Positions 1-40,925 are shown, numbered from the stretch's first letter. The stretch is 64,000 nt of DNA from Acanthochromis polyacanthus (GCF_021347895.1 NC_067132.1:30013757-30077756); one strand, 5' to 3'. Notes: generated by a model not told the origin, from the letters alone. Numbers and translations: made by a program.

Positions 1-230
1 TCTCACACTGATATGAATGTGTGTGAATGTTGGTGGTGGTCGGAGGCCATAGGATTAACAGCCACGCTTCCGTCAGTCTGCCCCAGCTGTGGCTACAAAC
101 GTAGTTTACCACCACCAGAGTGAGAATGTGTGAGTGAATGAATAATGGATCCATTGTGAAGCGCTTTGAGTGCCTTAAAAAGCGTTATATAAATCTAATC
201 CATTATTATTATTATTCTATGTGGACTGTC
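1..230 (+). repeat. 3' end of a non-LTR retrotransposon (LINE, L2-like)
   Basis: The stretch ends in an AAGCGCTTTGAG...AAAAAGCGTTATATAAAT segment followed by a short (ATT)n tail near 205-217. This resembles the 3' tail of abundant fish LINEs of the L2 group, recalled from general knowledge. There is no usable coding sequence, and the 5' part lies outside the window. The exact class is uncertain; a repeat-library search would settle it. Confidence 0.4.
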
Positions 231-1049
231 CAGGTCAGACCAAGCAGCCAATCTGAATTTGTCAACTTGAGTTTGGACCATTTCCTGACATCTCATAGGC
301 CAAAACATACCATTTTTGTTCTCTAACATGCTTTGTGTCTGATTTCTTGCCCTAATAACAGATTTTACCCTAAAATTATCCTGTTTTCATTCAGAGGCTT
401 AAAATGAAGTACAGTGATGGTAACCAAGCAGTGTTTAGCACATATTTACCAGCAGCTGTCCTCTGTGTGTTTGTGTGTCAGAGTGCACAATAGCACTGGC
501 TTGTTACTTCCTTCTCTTTAAGACCTAAACCTGTTTATAGCTGTTTGCCGAGGTGAACGGGTTACAGCTGAGGAGCTTTCAGGAGGCCTGATGACCAGAA
601 ACAAACATCAGAATGTGCTTCATGTGATAGCTGATCTACTGAAGGAGCTTTTCTGTTTTGTTTGAGGTGTTTTCCTCATATTTTTTTTTTTTTACATCTA
701 GAAAACTATAAATGTGCATGACGTTAGAGGAGATTTTCCCCGAGGGCCCGTTTTTTTGTCCGACAGCCTCGTTTCCTCTTATCGCACCTTCGTTTCCCTG
801 AAGAGTGAAACAGACCAGGAGAGAGCAGCGCTGATTTGAATGAAGCTGGAGTCTTTTATTGGCGTGTTTGCCTCTCAGAGCTCTGTGCACATCGCTGCAC
901 GTCGATCACACCAGTAGGAAGGAATCAGTCGGTGGAGAACATTCCTCAAATAGTTTCTCGTGGCGTTACAAGCAGACGGCAGCGATCAGGGCTGCAGGGA
1001 GAGGCTTCGGTCGGTATCTGTGGCGCTCATTCCTTAACGCTTCCTGCAG
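231..1049. other. cul1 intron sequence, no further gene seen
   Basis: No exon of cul1 upstream of residue 48 is found here, although the first coding exon (start Met to about residue 47) must lie 5' of the exon at 1050. The short ORFs in this stretch show no recognisable domain. The segment ends in a polypyrimidine tract and the CAG acceptor at 1047-1049. Confidence 0.6.
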
Positions 1050-16788
<15,739 letters not shown>

Positions 16789-17280
16789 GCTCCTCCCAGC
16801 TGCCCGCCGGCTCTCCTCCCTTTTATTTGTTCTCTTTTCTTTGGTTTTTTTATTTTTAATTTTATGTCTAAGTAATAAAGTGTGGATCCCTCCGAGCGGC
16901 GGCCATGTTGTGAGCGTGTCGCCGGGCAGAACTCTGGTCCCACCTCCCTGTCGTCACGTTGTAAATACAGACTGTGAGGAGTTAAGCCCCGCCTCCCGTC
17001 TTTACATAGCGCAAAAAACATAATGAATTAGCCAATCAGAGGAGAGCCGCCGCATCCAAAGGTTTCTGCATGCTACTGCCTACCTGCACCACGGCGACCA
17101 CCTGAAAAGAGTTAATGAGTAAAATTAAAGAGTCAGTGGGCCAATCAGAGAGCGGCTTCGTCATCTGCTCCGGTTGCTTTGGTTCACGCAGGATTCATCA
17201 CTGAACGGTGGACATTTGTATAGTGTGGTTCATTTTCTAAATGTGTGATAAATAAAAACAAGGAAAGATTTCTCTAAACA
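16789..17280 (+). other. cul1: cul1 3' UTR and immediate downstream sequence
   Basis: After the TGA at 16786-16788, a polyadenylation signal AATAAA lies at 16874-16879 and a second at 17251-17256, so short and long 3' ends are both possible. The stretch is GC-richer than its surroundings. No other gene is seen in it. Confidence 0.6.
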
Positions 17281-17399
17281 CGCCTCTTTTTTCTTCAAGA
17301 GCAAATATTTAAACTTTATGACACGTTAAAGTCCAACATTAGGTCAACATAAAGTATTAAATAGCTCTTTATTTCAGGACACGGGCAGAGAGGAGTCAC

Positions 17400-17960
17400 C
17401 CACCTCAATCACCTTTTTGATGATAACATATATAAACTTATTCCAAACATTTGAAATAAGAAATGGAAACTTCCTCCACTACCTACAGGTAAAGAAGACG
17501 CTTACAAGTAGAATTCCATCGCTTCAGACTACTTCACAGCCACCTGAATCTGTCAAATACATTGTGAAACTGTCTCCAAGAAACACAGAACCTCTCAAAA
17601 ATGTATAGTTTACTTTCAAAGAGACTCTATACGCCTACCAACTCACAAACGGGAAGAAGACTTATCCAAATCCTTTGACTCTGATTTTTGGACCCACATC
17701 TGTGAAAACAAATTTAAAACGACAAAAAACACCAACTTACAACTGATCCAATTTAAGGTTCTTCATAGAATGCATATAAAATGGGCTTCTCAGACACATG
17801 TACTCAGTGCACCCAAAACATGGCTGACGCTTACTTTCACGTTCTTTGGCTACGTACACCCGTCTATCAATGTCAACATCTGGTAAAAATGTCATATTTG
17901 GGGTTCCTGTATGGCTCAACAGGTGAAGCTGGTCCCAACACAGTGGCCTGGAAATACTTC
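17400..17960 (+). mobile_element. L1/Tx1-like LINE ORF2 remnant
   Basis: Broken frames on the plus strand carry LQLIQFKVLHRMHIK at about 17740-17780 and, one frame over, MGFSDTCTQCTQ near 17781 with a following LWLRTPVYQ. These match the C-terminal zinc-knuckle region of L1/Tx1 ORF2 proteins (pattern IQFKxLHRxHxT...CxxC...HxLWxCxPV). Stops and a frameshift make it inactive. It lies between cul1 and ezh2. Confidence 0.6.
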
Positions 17961-18649
17961 CTGAAACCAACCTTTTAGGTCAACATTCAAAGATTTAAGG
18001 TGGAATATTCCTTTAAGCCAACCTGCATTTCATGTTTTGATCATTATCAAGTGAGAAACCTCAATCCAGACTCCTCATAAAGACGTGAGATTTATGCTGC
18101 TGTTATTTTAGTCCAGACTCAATGACAGAAATCCACAACTGTAGTTTTATTTCAGGACTCGGTTATTAAATGTCAGCAAAAACAAAAGTGTTGCGTTTAT
18201 ATTTTTGTGTACTTCCAATAAAAGATACTTCAAGTATAAAAATCACTGATTCTGCAGTAAAATGAAGTTTCAGCCGCTTTCAGGGTTTCAAAACTCATTT
18301 AAAGAAACAGGAAATAGTTTTTTTACTCCACTTTACATTCCTACAAATTGAGATCTCTTGAATTTGGATCAAAGTTTGTGGCTGACCAGCGACTCCAACC
18401 TGCAAAAGTACAAAAACATTTGGCTTGAGGTATAAAAATCACTCATTCTGCGGTAAAATATCTTAATATCCACATTTTATCCCACAAAAGTCTCAGAGCA
18501 GAAGTTGTTGTGAAAACGTGGAGCTCCTGTCTAGAAGAAACTCAAACACGACAAAGACCTTCCAACATTTAGAATATTTTAATCTGCATCACTTTGAAAC
18601 AACAAAATCCCTGTAAACATTACAAAAACAGCACCTGTGTCATCGGAGG
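17961..18649. other. Intergenic sequence, nothing recognised
   Basis: AT-rich sequence with two short similar patches (TATAAAAATCACTxATTCTGC near 18235 and 18432) and no supportable gene or RNA. Confidence 0.5.
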
Positions 18650-18830
18650 AAAGAGTGGACCTGGTCTGACAGGAAGGAGGAGATGGTGAAGAACGAGGAG
18701 GAGGAGAAATAATAGAAGGAGAAGGTGGAAGAAGAACAAGGAAAAGTTAGAAGTTGTAGTAGAAGAACAAGAGGTAGAAGATGAAGTCGTAGGAGAAGAA
18801 GAGCAGCAGAAACCATAAATAAGCTGCAGT
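18650..18830. repeat. Purine-rich (GGA/GAA) tract
   Basis: A low-complexity run of GGAGGAGGAGAAATAATAGA type on the plus strand. The opposite strand gives a Ser/Leu-rich ORF without meaning. From 18831 to about 20265 I see only low-complexity AT-rich sequence, two near-duplicate patches (ATATTCAGTTTTCT near 19487 and 19740) and a short (CAA)n at about 20112-20140. Confidence 0.6.
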
Positions 18831-20269
18831 CTGAGGTGATGGAGGACCAGGTAACTCCTTAAATCTCCTCCTGAGAGTTCTTGAAGCACATTTGAAGGTT
18901 TTTTTTGTTCCTCAGTCCACAACCAGCATCCAGGAATAAAAAGCTGCTTCAGACTTCATGAGAAGGCTCCAGCGGGTTTGTCGTGTTCAACCAGAAGAAC
19001 CCTGAAGGTCCCTGAAGGAACCCCGCGGAGACCGAAGCACCTGAAGTTTCATCCATCGACGGCGTGACAAACGTCCAGCTGGAGGAGAACCGAGTATTGC
19101 TTACAGCGAGCCAGACTTTGGGCCGAGTCTTTGAGCACCAGGATGGGAAGGAAGGTGGTCGTCGCTCTGGAATCTGATTGGACGTCACGAGGACGAGGCA
19201 GTGCAGCGAGCCGAGCTTCAACGACGTCACACAGGAGTTAGAACCGCCTCGAATCCAACAAAGACGCTGATTTGTTCTGTTCAGGACTCAAGGCACAGCA
19301 GGAGGTTCACACTAAACGCCCGATTCACCAAAGCTTCCCCAGCAGACCGTCACACAGAAGAGCTGCTTAAATTCAGACGTAAATTCAGCCAAACTGAGGC
19401 GCTTTGATCCAAATAACTGCAGAGCTGCAGGTCCTGAATGAGGAAGATTTGGAGTTGTGTCAAAAAAATGTTGATTGTTTTCAAAAATATTCAGTTTTCT
19501 GTCATAAAAGCAGAAAAAAACTGAAAATATTCAACTTTAAGAAGCTGGAATCAGAAAATTTAGAAATTTTTCCTGAAAAATTAAATAAAATCAAATATCA
19601 AAGCAGCTGCTGGTTAACTCCAGTTGACAGCTGGAAGGAAACGGACCGTAGAGATGCGATAATTAACGATAAACAGTTTGGCCTAGAAAAATGGTGAAAA
19701 TGGTGAAAATTGTGGATTTTTTTTGTCCATAAACCCCAAAATATTCAGTTTTCTAGCATAAAAGCAGAAAAACTTGAAAATATTCAACTTTTAGGAACTA
19801 GAATCAGAGAATTTCTGTTGAAAACAGACCAATTAATCCAACTATGAGCTGATTTTATGGTTTTGGACTTAAATTCCAACAAAACAAATGTTAATCTGAG
19901 CTCAGATTCTTCAGAAATTCAAAATAAAAGTACAAACTCGGGCTCTGAAAACGAAGCGGGATCCAAAACAAAACGTTAAATAGAAGCTGCTGCTGCTGAG
20001 GGATTCTGGGAAAACTTTGGTTCTGGTTTGTAACGAAGGATCCGAGAGTTTGTGCTGGTTTTTGTGTTGGTTCACGTTTAGCACCCGAAGCAGGAGCAAC
20101 GAAGCAGCGTCAACAACAACAACAACAACAACGTTGTGTCCGCTGGCGATTTCTTCTGCATTTCTGACAGAATGTTTGCAGTTTTGTCTGAGGATTGAAA
20201 CTTTAAGACCTGACAACCAGAAAACATAAAAAACAAATCAGTTTTAGTGTGGAAAGCTTCAGTTTTTAA

Positions 20270-21625
20270 TGAGAGAGATTCACGTTTTTATTTCCTGAGT
20301 CGTAAACAAACGTCCGTACGTGTCGTCAGCTCGTGTCGCATTAAATTCGGACGTAAAAATTTAAGTTTCGCTGCAATTTTGAGCAAAAACGAAGCCTAAA
20401 ATTTGTTTTCTGACAACCAGAAAAGGTTAAAAAAAAGCATCAGCTTCACACTTCAGCCTGCAAAGTTTAATTAAATGAGAAATTATTTACTGAGCTGGAT
20501 TGAAACAGATTCTGCTGTTATTTTACTGCAATAATGAAAAAAATCTTGCTTTATTGAGAAATTTTCCACGTTTCTCTTTCCTGAGCCGTAAAACATCTGT
20601 ACGTGTCGCCGTCTAGCGTCACGTTAAATTCGGAAAACGTGGTTTTGAGCAAAAACGAGGCTTAAGATTAGTTTTCTGACAACTAGATGAAGTAAAAATG
20701 ACTCCATTTCACAATATTAACACGGAAAGCTTCAGGTTTTGAGGAGATATTTTCACGTTTTTCTTTCCTGAGCCGTAAATAAACGTCCGTACGTGTCGTC
20801 GTCTCGTGTTGAAATAAATTCGTACGTAAAAACTAAAAATTACACCAAGCAAAAATGAGACCAGAAATTCGTTTTCTGACGAGGAGAATGAGCAAAAAAA
20901 ATTTAGTTTTGCATTATTAACATGCAAAGTTTCAGATTTTAACGAGATATTTTTACGTTACGATATTTTTACGTTCAAACAAAATCTTATTTATCTCCTT
21001 TAAACGTTATAACACAATAATTTAAATAGTTTTAAGGCAGATCTGAAGAAAACGCAGCCGTAAATGAACGTCCGTACGCGTCGTCGTCGTCTCGTGTTGC
21101 ATTAAATTCGGACGTAAAAATTTAAACTTCGCTGCAATTTTGAGCAAAAACGAGGCTTGGAATTAGTTTTCTGACAACTAGATGAAGTAAAAATGACTCG
21201 ATTTCACAATATTAACATGGAAAGCTTCAGGTTTTGAGGAGATATTTTCACGTTTTTCTTTCCTGAGCCGTAACTTAACGTCTGTACGTGTCGTCGTCTC
21301 GTGTCGCATTAAATTTGGATGTAAAAACTAAAATTTAGCTGCGATTCTGAGCAGAAACGAGGCCTACAATTGGTTTTCTGGAGCAACTTTGACAACCTGA
21401 ACAAGGAAAACTAATAAGTTCCACGTTCTTAAGGTTTTAACGAGATATTTTCACGTTACAACAAACTGATCCGGCTGGAGCAAGAAACTTCTCCTGTTAT
21501 AATAAAATCTTATTTATCTTGTTTAAACGCGACTCGTTTCACGTTACGGTAAAATTTTATTGAATTTAACAAGAAACGTGGAGTTTTTCCTTTTCAGAGC
21601 CGTAAATAAACGTCAGTTCATTCAG
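20270..21625. repeat. Irregular tandem array of a CCTGAGCCGTAAATAAACGT unit
   Basis: Six diverged copies of a 0.2-0.3-kb unit are recognisable from TTTCCTGAGCCGTAAATAAA and the following CGTACGTGTCGTCGTCTCGTG. The motif sits near 20295, 20579, 20766, 21055, 21259 and 21595. Each unit also carries GAGCAAAAACGAGGC and TTTTCTGACAAC. Spacing is irregular (about 190-340 bp) and no ORF is conserved between copies. It lies just 3' of ezh2. The rest of 21626-22333 shows no gene and may in part be ezh2 3' UTR. Confidence 0.7.
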
Positions 21626-22333
21626 TTTTCTGTCATAAAGGCAGAAAAAAAGAAAATATTCTCATTTAAGTGGCTAAAACCACAAAACTGACTTTTTTCC
21701 ACTAAAAAATTGAATCGATGTTTAAACTAGCTGCGGGTTACTTAAACTAACAGCCAGATCTTCTCATTTTGAGCGTTTTTTCTGTTTGCCTTTAATCCAG
21801 ACTAAATCCAGATGAACTCAATGTTTTGCTTGTTGTTGTGGCGCTGCTTCGTCCTCGTGTTCTACAGACTGACAGCGACTCTGAGGAGTTTGTGTCCAGT
21901 CAAAACAAACAAACAAAAAACAACAACAACAACCACGGCGGAGGAGGAGCACAAACAGCAGCTGGTGGAGGAGTTTTGGTCCCTGAAGCTTCGGTTTGTT
22001 TTCTCCGGTCGCTGCAGGACTCCTCATGTGGAGATATTTTTAAAAACGCACACAGAAGTCAGTTTGGAGGCGATCTGCACCTTCAGCAGAGGGAAGATTT
22101 ATGAATCCCGAACTCCCGACAGAAGAGGAAGAAGAGAACTTAAAAACGGATATGAAAGGTATCAAAAAAAGAGAAAAAGAAGGCGACAAAAAACTCAAAT
22201 ATTCCCAGTTTTCCTGAAGCTTTCTAGCGATTCGACAAGTTGTCTGGATTTCCTGAAGTGAGGGCGTGTTTTTTTGTTTGTGTCGGTGTGTAAGGCCTTT
22301 GTGTCGTCGGTCAGCAGGAGGTAGAAGTCCGGA

Positions 22334-35612
<13,279 letters not shown>

Positions 35613-35696
35613 GACGAACCTGCAGGGAACACAAAGACAACGCTTCATTTATTATGACGAGATTTCTAAAACATCCTGGCCTTTTCAACAAAACAG

Positions 35697-36556
35697 GTTT
35701 AGGTGGTTTTCCAATACAACTGAGTACCACCTCATTGAGGGTGGAGTCGTAGTACGGCGGCACGGAAGCCCCTTCATGCCATTTATGTGCGACACAAACG
35801 CAACACAACAATGGAGGACATCGTGGGGATGGTATACGTGCTGCTGGTCTATGGTTTTTTTGTCATATTCAAAAGGCGCTTTTCCACCAGCACCTACTCA
35901 TCTCGACTCTATTCAGTTTGTGAGGTTTTCCATTAGGACGTAGTACCTGCTACTATTTTAGTTCCTACTCAGCCGGGGTTCCAAGCAGGCCGAGTGGACC
36001 TGATAATGTGACGTCTACAGAGTGCAGGCCACTGATTGGACAGGTAGTGACGACACACAAGAGCGACTCCTTCATAAAACCCAGTGAGTGTTTTGTGACT
36101 TCAAGAAACTGTTACCTTATTTATCCCGTTAGTGGCGAGCTCACTTCAAACAAGCAAACATATTTTGAAAGTAACGTTGTTTCTTGTATGCAAACAATAA
36201 GCTAGCTAGGTAGCCATCAACGCCAACTCTGTGGCTGGGCTGCCGCAATATGACGCCTCCACCCATGATGAGGTGGTGCTCAATTGTAATGGAAAACGAC
36301 CTAAACCGAGTTGAGTAAGTGCTAGTGGAAAAGCGCCTGAAGTAAAAAAGGTTCTGTGAAGAGCAATGCGCGCTGTCGCTGTTGCCAGTTTTTTCTTAAA
36401 ATGGTGGGTTTGGTTTTTGTGAAGGAGTGCGTCATCACTCCCTGTCCAATCAGTGGCCAGCACTCTGTAGACGTCACATTATCAGTTCGACTCCAGCTCC
36501 TAATGGAAAACCTCACAAACCGAGTCGAGTCGAATAGGTGCTAGTGGAAAAGCGAC
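35697..36556. mobile_element. Interleaved foldback MITEs in the first ezh2 intron
   Basis: Segment A (35697-35762, GTTTAGGTGGTTTTCCAATA) is inverted at 36241-36306. Segment B (35875-36052, GGCGCTTTTCCACCAGCACC) is inverted at about 36440-36556 (GGTGCTAGTGGAAAAGCG), and its end is also inverted at 36310-36338. B also holds GTGACGTCTACAGAGTGCAG, mirrored at about 36459-36480. The pairs interleave (A-B-A'-B') instead of nesting. The elements resemble fish Harbinger-type MITEs, a guess from the ends. They have no coding capacity. Confidence 0.65.
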
Positions 36557-36651
36557 AGTGTGTCTGGAGAGTCTGCAGGCGGTGGTATGACTGAATGTTT
36601 TCAGTCGTCTCATTGAAACGTCAAGTGATGGTGGCAAATTAACGTTCCACG

Positions 36652-37476
36652 TAGGGCTGGGCGATGTGACCAAAATTTTATATCCCGATACGATATACAT
36701 CATGATATAGCATATTTTTGGTAAATTCAATGAATGAACCGTTTATATAAAATTGTCATGTGAACAAGCAGTTTGAAATCATATATTCAACAAATAAAGG
36801 GAGTAGGTATATCTAGGATAGAGTGTTTGCACTAACTCAAGAAACCCCCGTTTCTCCACTGTGTAGATTGGAACCATATCTTTATAGCTGTGCTTGGCAA
36901 CGGCCGTAGTTATTTCCTTCCATCTGCGGAAGGTATGGCTATATGGTGTGCCTCGGGTGAAAGCCTGTTGCAACGTCTGTGTCTGGAGCTTCTTCTTAAC
37001 GTCAACGTCACTCGACCCTGCTTTTGCTGCTTTTTCTCGTTGACTCTCTCTGTATTCTTTGTCATGATTCTTTTTCAGGTGATAAAAACAGTTACTCGTG
37101 TTCCAGTCTGTTGTTGGGACGCGGCAGCGGCATACCTTACAAAGTACAGTAGCCTGATCCTTGTCGGTCTTTTTAAATCCAAACCCCCGCCATATGACAG
37201 AAGTTCCCCCTCTTTTAGGTACAAGCTCATCAGTTTGAGCTGGTTGTTCGTCATCTTGTTGTTTAGATTGTTCTTCTGCGTCGAGTCCACTGTCTTCCTG
37301 CATAGCTGTTTGTTTTAGCCACATGCCTGGGCTTGCCATAAGGCACGTCGGTGACGTAAAATACTGTCATAAAGCGCGTTTTGCGACACTGCGATATAAG
37401 CTATAGGATCTTCACATAAAACAATAGACATTTTCTATCATCCAGATGATATCTATCATCATATGGGCCAGCCCTA
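36652..37476 (-). mobile_element. hAT element with perfect TSD and long BED/transposase ORF
   Basis: It starts TAGGGCTGGGCGATGTGAC and ends ATATGGGCCAGCCCTA, and is flanked by a perfect 8-bp duplication GTTCCACG (36644-36651 and 37477-37484). Subterminal ATATCCCGATACGATATACA is mirrored by GCGATATAAGC and GATGATATCTATC near the right end. It contains the minus-strand ORF at 36779-37339. It sits in the first ezh2 intron, in the same orientation as ezh2. Confidence 0.9.
36779..37339 (-). CDS. Truncated hAT (ZBED-like) transposase, N-terminal 186 aa
   Basis: The ORF starts with ATG at 37339-37337 (MASPGMWLK). A BED zinc finger follows: VIWRGFGFKKTD, CKVCRCRVPT, NTSNCFYHLKKNHD. Then comes LQQAFTRGTPYSHTFRRWKE and DMVPIYTVEKRGFLELVQTL, the start of the hAT transposase core as in ZBED1-like proteins. 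The frame ends before the catalytic DDE residues and the C-terminal hATC dimerisation domain, and the element end follows closely. It is thus an internally deleted transposase gene that still encodes an intact DNA-binding part. Whether it is expressed is unknown. Confidence 0.75.
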   Translation of the reverse strand: MASPGMWLKQTAMQEDSGLDAEEQSKQQDDEQPAQTDELVPKRGGTSVIWRGFGFKKTDKDQATVLCKVCRCRVPTTDWNTSNCFYHLKKNHDKEYRESQREKAAKAGSSDVDVKKKLQTQTLQQAFTRGTPYSHTFRRWKEITTAVAKHSYKDMVPIYTVEKRGFLELVQTLYPRYTYSLYLLNI

Positions 37477-38259
37477 GTTCCACGTCTACAACACATTCCT
37501 GCCAACACTCCCTGATGACACTGACATCAGTACAGCGTTCAACCATCAACATCTTGCTATTGGCATCTGAAAACAAACTCCACGAGTGCAGAGGACGTTC
37601 CTACATCTCTCTCGTCTTTGACACCTCAAACCAGCTTCCCTCAGACGCTTTGAGAGGAAATGCTCTGGTTGTTCGCACCAACGATTTCGGCCAGATGCGA
37701 TGCTCCCCGGCTCTGGAGGTGGCAAGTGGTCTGTGGTCATGTGGCAGATTGTGTGTTACACCACGCTGCCGGAAACAACTTAGAGGGCAAACGGTTAAGG
37801 TGAAGACATCCAAGTGTCAGGATACAACCCTGACATACAAGAGCATCCAGCATGCTACTTTCTCTTGTCACCTGTGGCAGCATTTTGAGGTGTTTTTATA
37901 GACAACAGTCAAAGGAGTACTGATCACACTACCTCATCATTGTCTTTATAAACCATTCCTGACATAAATATAGATTTAATCCGAGCTCCAGAATATGTCA
38001 CCTGTTGAATAACTCAGAAACTGTCAGAACAGGTGGCTGAAGTTAACCCTTTTCTGTCCATAATAGCAGGAATAATAATAGTGTCAGGCTGAAAAGAAAC
38101 CATTTACTGCAGTTATATTTTTGCTTATTGTATGCTGATTTTAATGTGTCAAGTTAAAGTTACATAAAAAATATCGCTTTTACAATCTATAAACACAAAG
38201 AACAGACCTGCTACAACGCTCAACGTGAAGGAGGTGATTGTTAGTTGTGTAACACCACT

Positions 38260-38945
38260 GATTTGTCATTTTTTCTTGCTTTTGTGATTTTTGTCATTTG
38301 ACCATTTTTTTTGTTGCTTTGTAATTTTTTGTCTCTTTTTTGCTTTGTTTTGTCTCATTTTATGTAATATTTTTGTCTTTTTGTCGTTTGTCACGTTTTT
38401 TGTCGTTTTGCGTTTCCTTTATGTCTCCCTTGTGTTTTGTCACTTTGTATTTTACTTTATTCGTTGTTTTTTGGATCATTTGTGTTATGTGAGGATTTTT
38501 GCCTCGCTTGTGTTGTCTACCTTTTTGTCGTTTTGTTTCTTGCTTTTGTCATTTTTTGTCTGGTGTTTGCCTGTTGTTTTGTCCCTTTGTAACTTATGTC
38601 CCGTTTTGTTTCCTGTCATTTGTCTCATTTCTGATCATTTTGTCATTCTGGGTTTCGTGTTTGTAATATTTTGTCTTGTTTTTATCCGTTTTGTCTGATT
38701 TTGGTTGTTTTTCTCATGCTTTTGTCGTTTTACATTTCCTTTTTGTCTTGCTTGTGTTGTTTGTTTGGTTTTTTTGGTGTTTTGCTTCTCGCTTTGTCAT
38801 TTTTGGTTTCCTGTTTGTATTTTTTTTCCATTGTTTTGTCCCTTTGTAACTTTTTGTATAACTTTTTGTCTGTTTTTCTTTTGTTTCGTGTCGTTTGTCT
38901 CATTTGTGATCGTTTTTGCAATATTCTGTCTTGTTTTTTTCTGAT
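38260..38945. repeat. T-rich degenerate TTTTGTCGTTTTG repeat
   Basis: Diverged units such as TTTTTGTCGTTTTGCGTTTC and CTTTTGTCATTTTTTGTCTG run for about 680 bp. This is the complementary-strand counterpart of the AGACACAAAA-type repeats at 22.6-23.1 and 23.9-24.3 kb. Hydrophobic Phe-rich ORFs here are artefacts. The flanks 37485-38259 and 38946-39386 show no gene. Confidence 0.6.
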
Positions 38946-39386
38946 TGGACAAAAGCAGAAATGACAGAGAAGTCATTAACTGCAGATTGTGTGTAGTTGT
39001 GTAACGTGACTGATAAGAGCCGAAGCAGCCAGATTTCAGAGTGAGCTAGCTACAAACAACAACCAGGCTAACGATAACTGGCCAAGTTTGTGTCCCCCCA
39101 AAATGTGCTCAAAAAGCGGCTCTACGAGGTCCAAAACACTGGGGAGGGTGGCTCTTTCAGCAGCATTGGTTTCTACTCTGGTAGTAATGTGTACTTCTTA
39201 AGAACTTTTCAACAAAAAAGTTGGTCTTTCTACGAGGGAATGAATTCTGACAGGGATACAACATTTTGGCACGACACCCCGGCGAGCTAGCTAACAAAGA
39301 TTGAGGCTCCTACAAAGCATCAAGAGCAAACCCGGGCAGCAAAAAGCGCCGTAAACACGGACACGGGCCGTGACAGCTTCCCTCAC

Positions 39387-39960
39387 CTGTCCAGGAGGCT
39401 CCGTCCTCATTCAACGGGGCGATTTGGGATAGGTACGGCGAACACCGGCAAAGTCGTCCTTTGTTTGTTGGGGATTAGCCGCGGCTAGCTGGGACGTTAG
39501 CTCAGCGGCTAGTTAGCGGTTAGCTCAAGAGGAGGGAGCCGCTTCACTTTCAGCCGGCTTCACGCAGCCAGAGTCGGAAAACGGTCAGAAAAACCTGCCG
39601 TTCTCACTCTTTAGGTCCGGCTACGGTACAGAAACACCGTGTTTGTGGACGGAGCGGCTCAATTTCACGTTGTCTACAAACAATTTCAATATTTCCGCCT
39701 CGGCTCGGTTCAAACTGCTCACCGTCTCGCTCTCACCGCCCACCGCGGCTGCAGCACATTCAAGAGGCGCCAAACGGGTTGAGCCAATCACAAGCGCCGA
39801 TGTTGGGCTTTCCCAGTGTGGTGGCGCCCGATTGATCGGATGGCGTAACGGCACCAGCCAATGCGAGTGGGGCCCTGGAGCGGGGACATGTGGACGGCTT
39901 CCCTTTGTTCTCTCACATGTCAGCGGAGTAAAACCGAAAAATAAGCTTTTTGAATGTTAA
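39387..39960 (-). promoter_or_regulatory. ezh2: Probable ezh2 promoter and non-coding first exon
   Basis: A CpG-rich, GC-richer block stands out from its AT-rich surroundings. Read on the minus strand, it gives CCTCCTGGACAG followed by GTGAGGGAAG, a consensus 5' splice site at 39386-39385, so a non-coding exon ending at 39387 probably joins the coding exon whose acceptor precedes 35619. CCAAT boxes on the plus strand (near 39783 and 39857) lie upstream of it. The transcription start cannot be placed from sequence. No coding gene is seen in the opposite direction. Confidence 0.5.
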
Positions 39961-40529
39961 ATTAGCGATGTTTGTGTTTTATTTCTAAATGTACACCCGT
40001 GTTTCTCCACGCAGGTCTATTGCCACTTTCATATTGATGAGCTGAAACGACTTCAGCCTGTTTATAACAGTATTTCATCCACCATGGCTACTTCATGAGG
40101 TCATATTGTTGCAGTTTTTTTCGACGCTGCGCTGATAAACTTCATCACCGGGGCTGTAAAGAGTAAAGTGATGCCGCTTGGTGCTCAGTCGAGTGGCCAG
40201 AGGCAGGTAGGGCGTGTGCAGGTGAACGACGTCGGGTCGTCTTCAGAATAAAACCGTGAAGTGAGCGGGTTTGATTAAATGAATGAGACTCTGTGGCCCC
40301 AGTCAGCAGGGGCAAGGGTCGGCAAGTTTATTAAACCCCGCCCCCTCCGGACAGCGATTGGTTGACTGCCCGGAAACGTCATTGTGCTGCGTTCATGTCC
40401 ACCTTATTATCATGCGGTATCTTCAGCAAGTTTGTATTAGCAGGGGTGTCAAACATGCGGCCTGTCAGTACCCGGGCCAAAACCGGTCCTCCAGAGGGTC
40501 CAATCTCAATTTCCACTTGTCCACTTCGA

Positions 40530-40925
40530 CTGGTTTGTGTTCCGCTATGGGCTGGACTGTTTTTTTCTTGTTTTTTCCTAAGCTCATCTGCATGATTTCA
40601 CAGTTTTACTTCTCTTTTTGTTGGTCAGCAGATGATCCTTGTTACTGTAAACTTCGGTGAAAGCCTGCAGCAGAAATCACTCACAGCAGCTGTGTTTATC
40701 TCTGAATTTAACTTGATGAAGGTCTGAGGACTGTGGCTGTAAATTCAGTGAGTCCAAGTTAATGATGGTGTGCAAGAGTTGTGATTTCAAGGTTATTCAA
40801 AATAAACAGTGCAGTACAGTAGCACATCACAGTTTACAAGTACACAATAAACAAGCAAAACTGATGCTGAAATACAATATAATAGATTAAAGTAATGAAA
40901 TCATGATCAATCATAATCATCATTA
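40530..40925 (+). repeat. Duplicated NLR 5'-flank, copy 1 (left part)
   Basis: From 40530 (CTGGTTTGTGTTCCGCTATG) to about 40740 the sequence nearly repeats 44264-44510, including GTTGGTCAGCAGATGATCCT + TGTTACTGTAAAC and TTGATGAAGGTCTGAGG. The copy is interrupted at 40925 by the TIR element 40926-43262 and continues at 43265. The stretch 39961-40529 has no recognisable gene. Confidence 0.7.

Noticed and set aside
38291..38964. Hydrophobic 135- and 97-codon ORFs that resemble membrane proteins
   Set aside because: They are translations of a T-rich degenerate repeat; composition explains the Phe/Leu/Val content.
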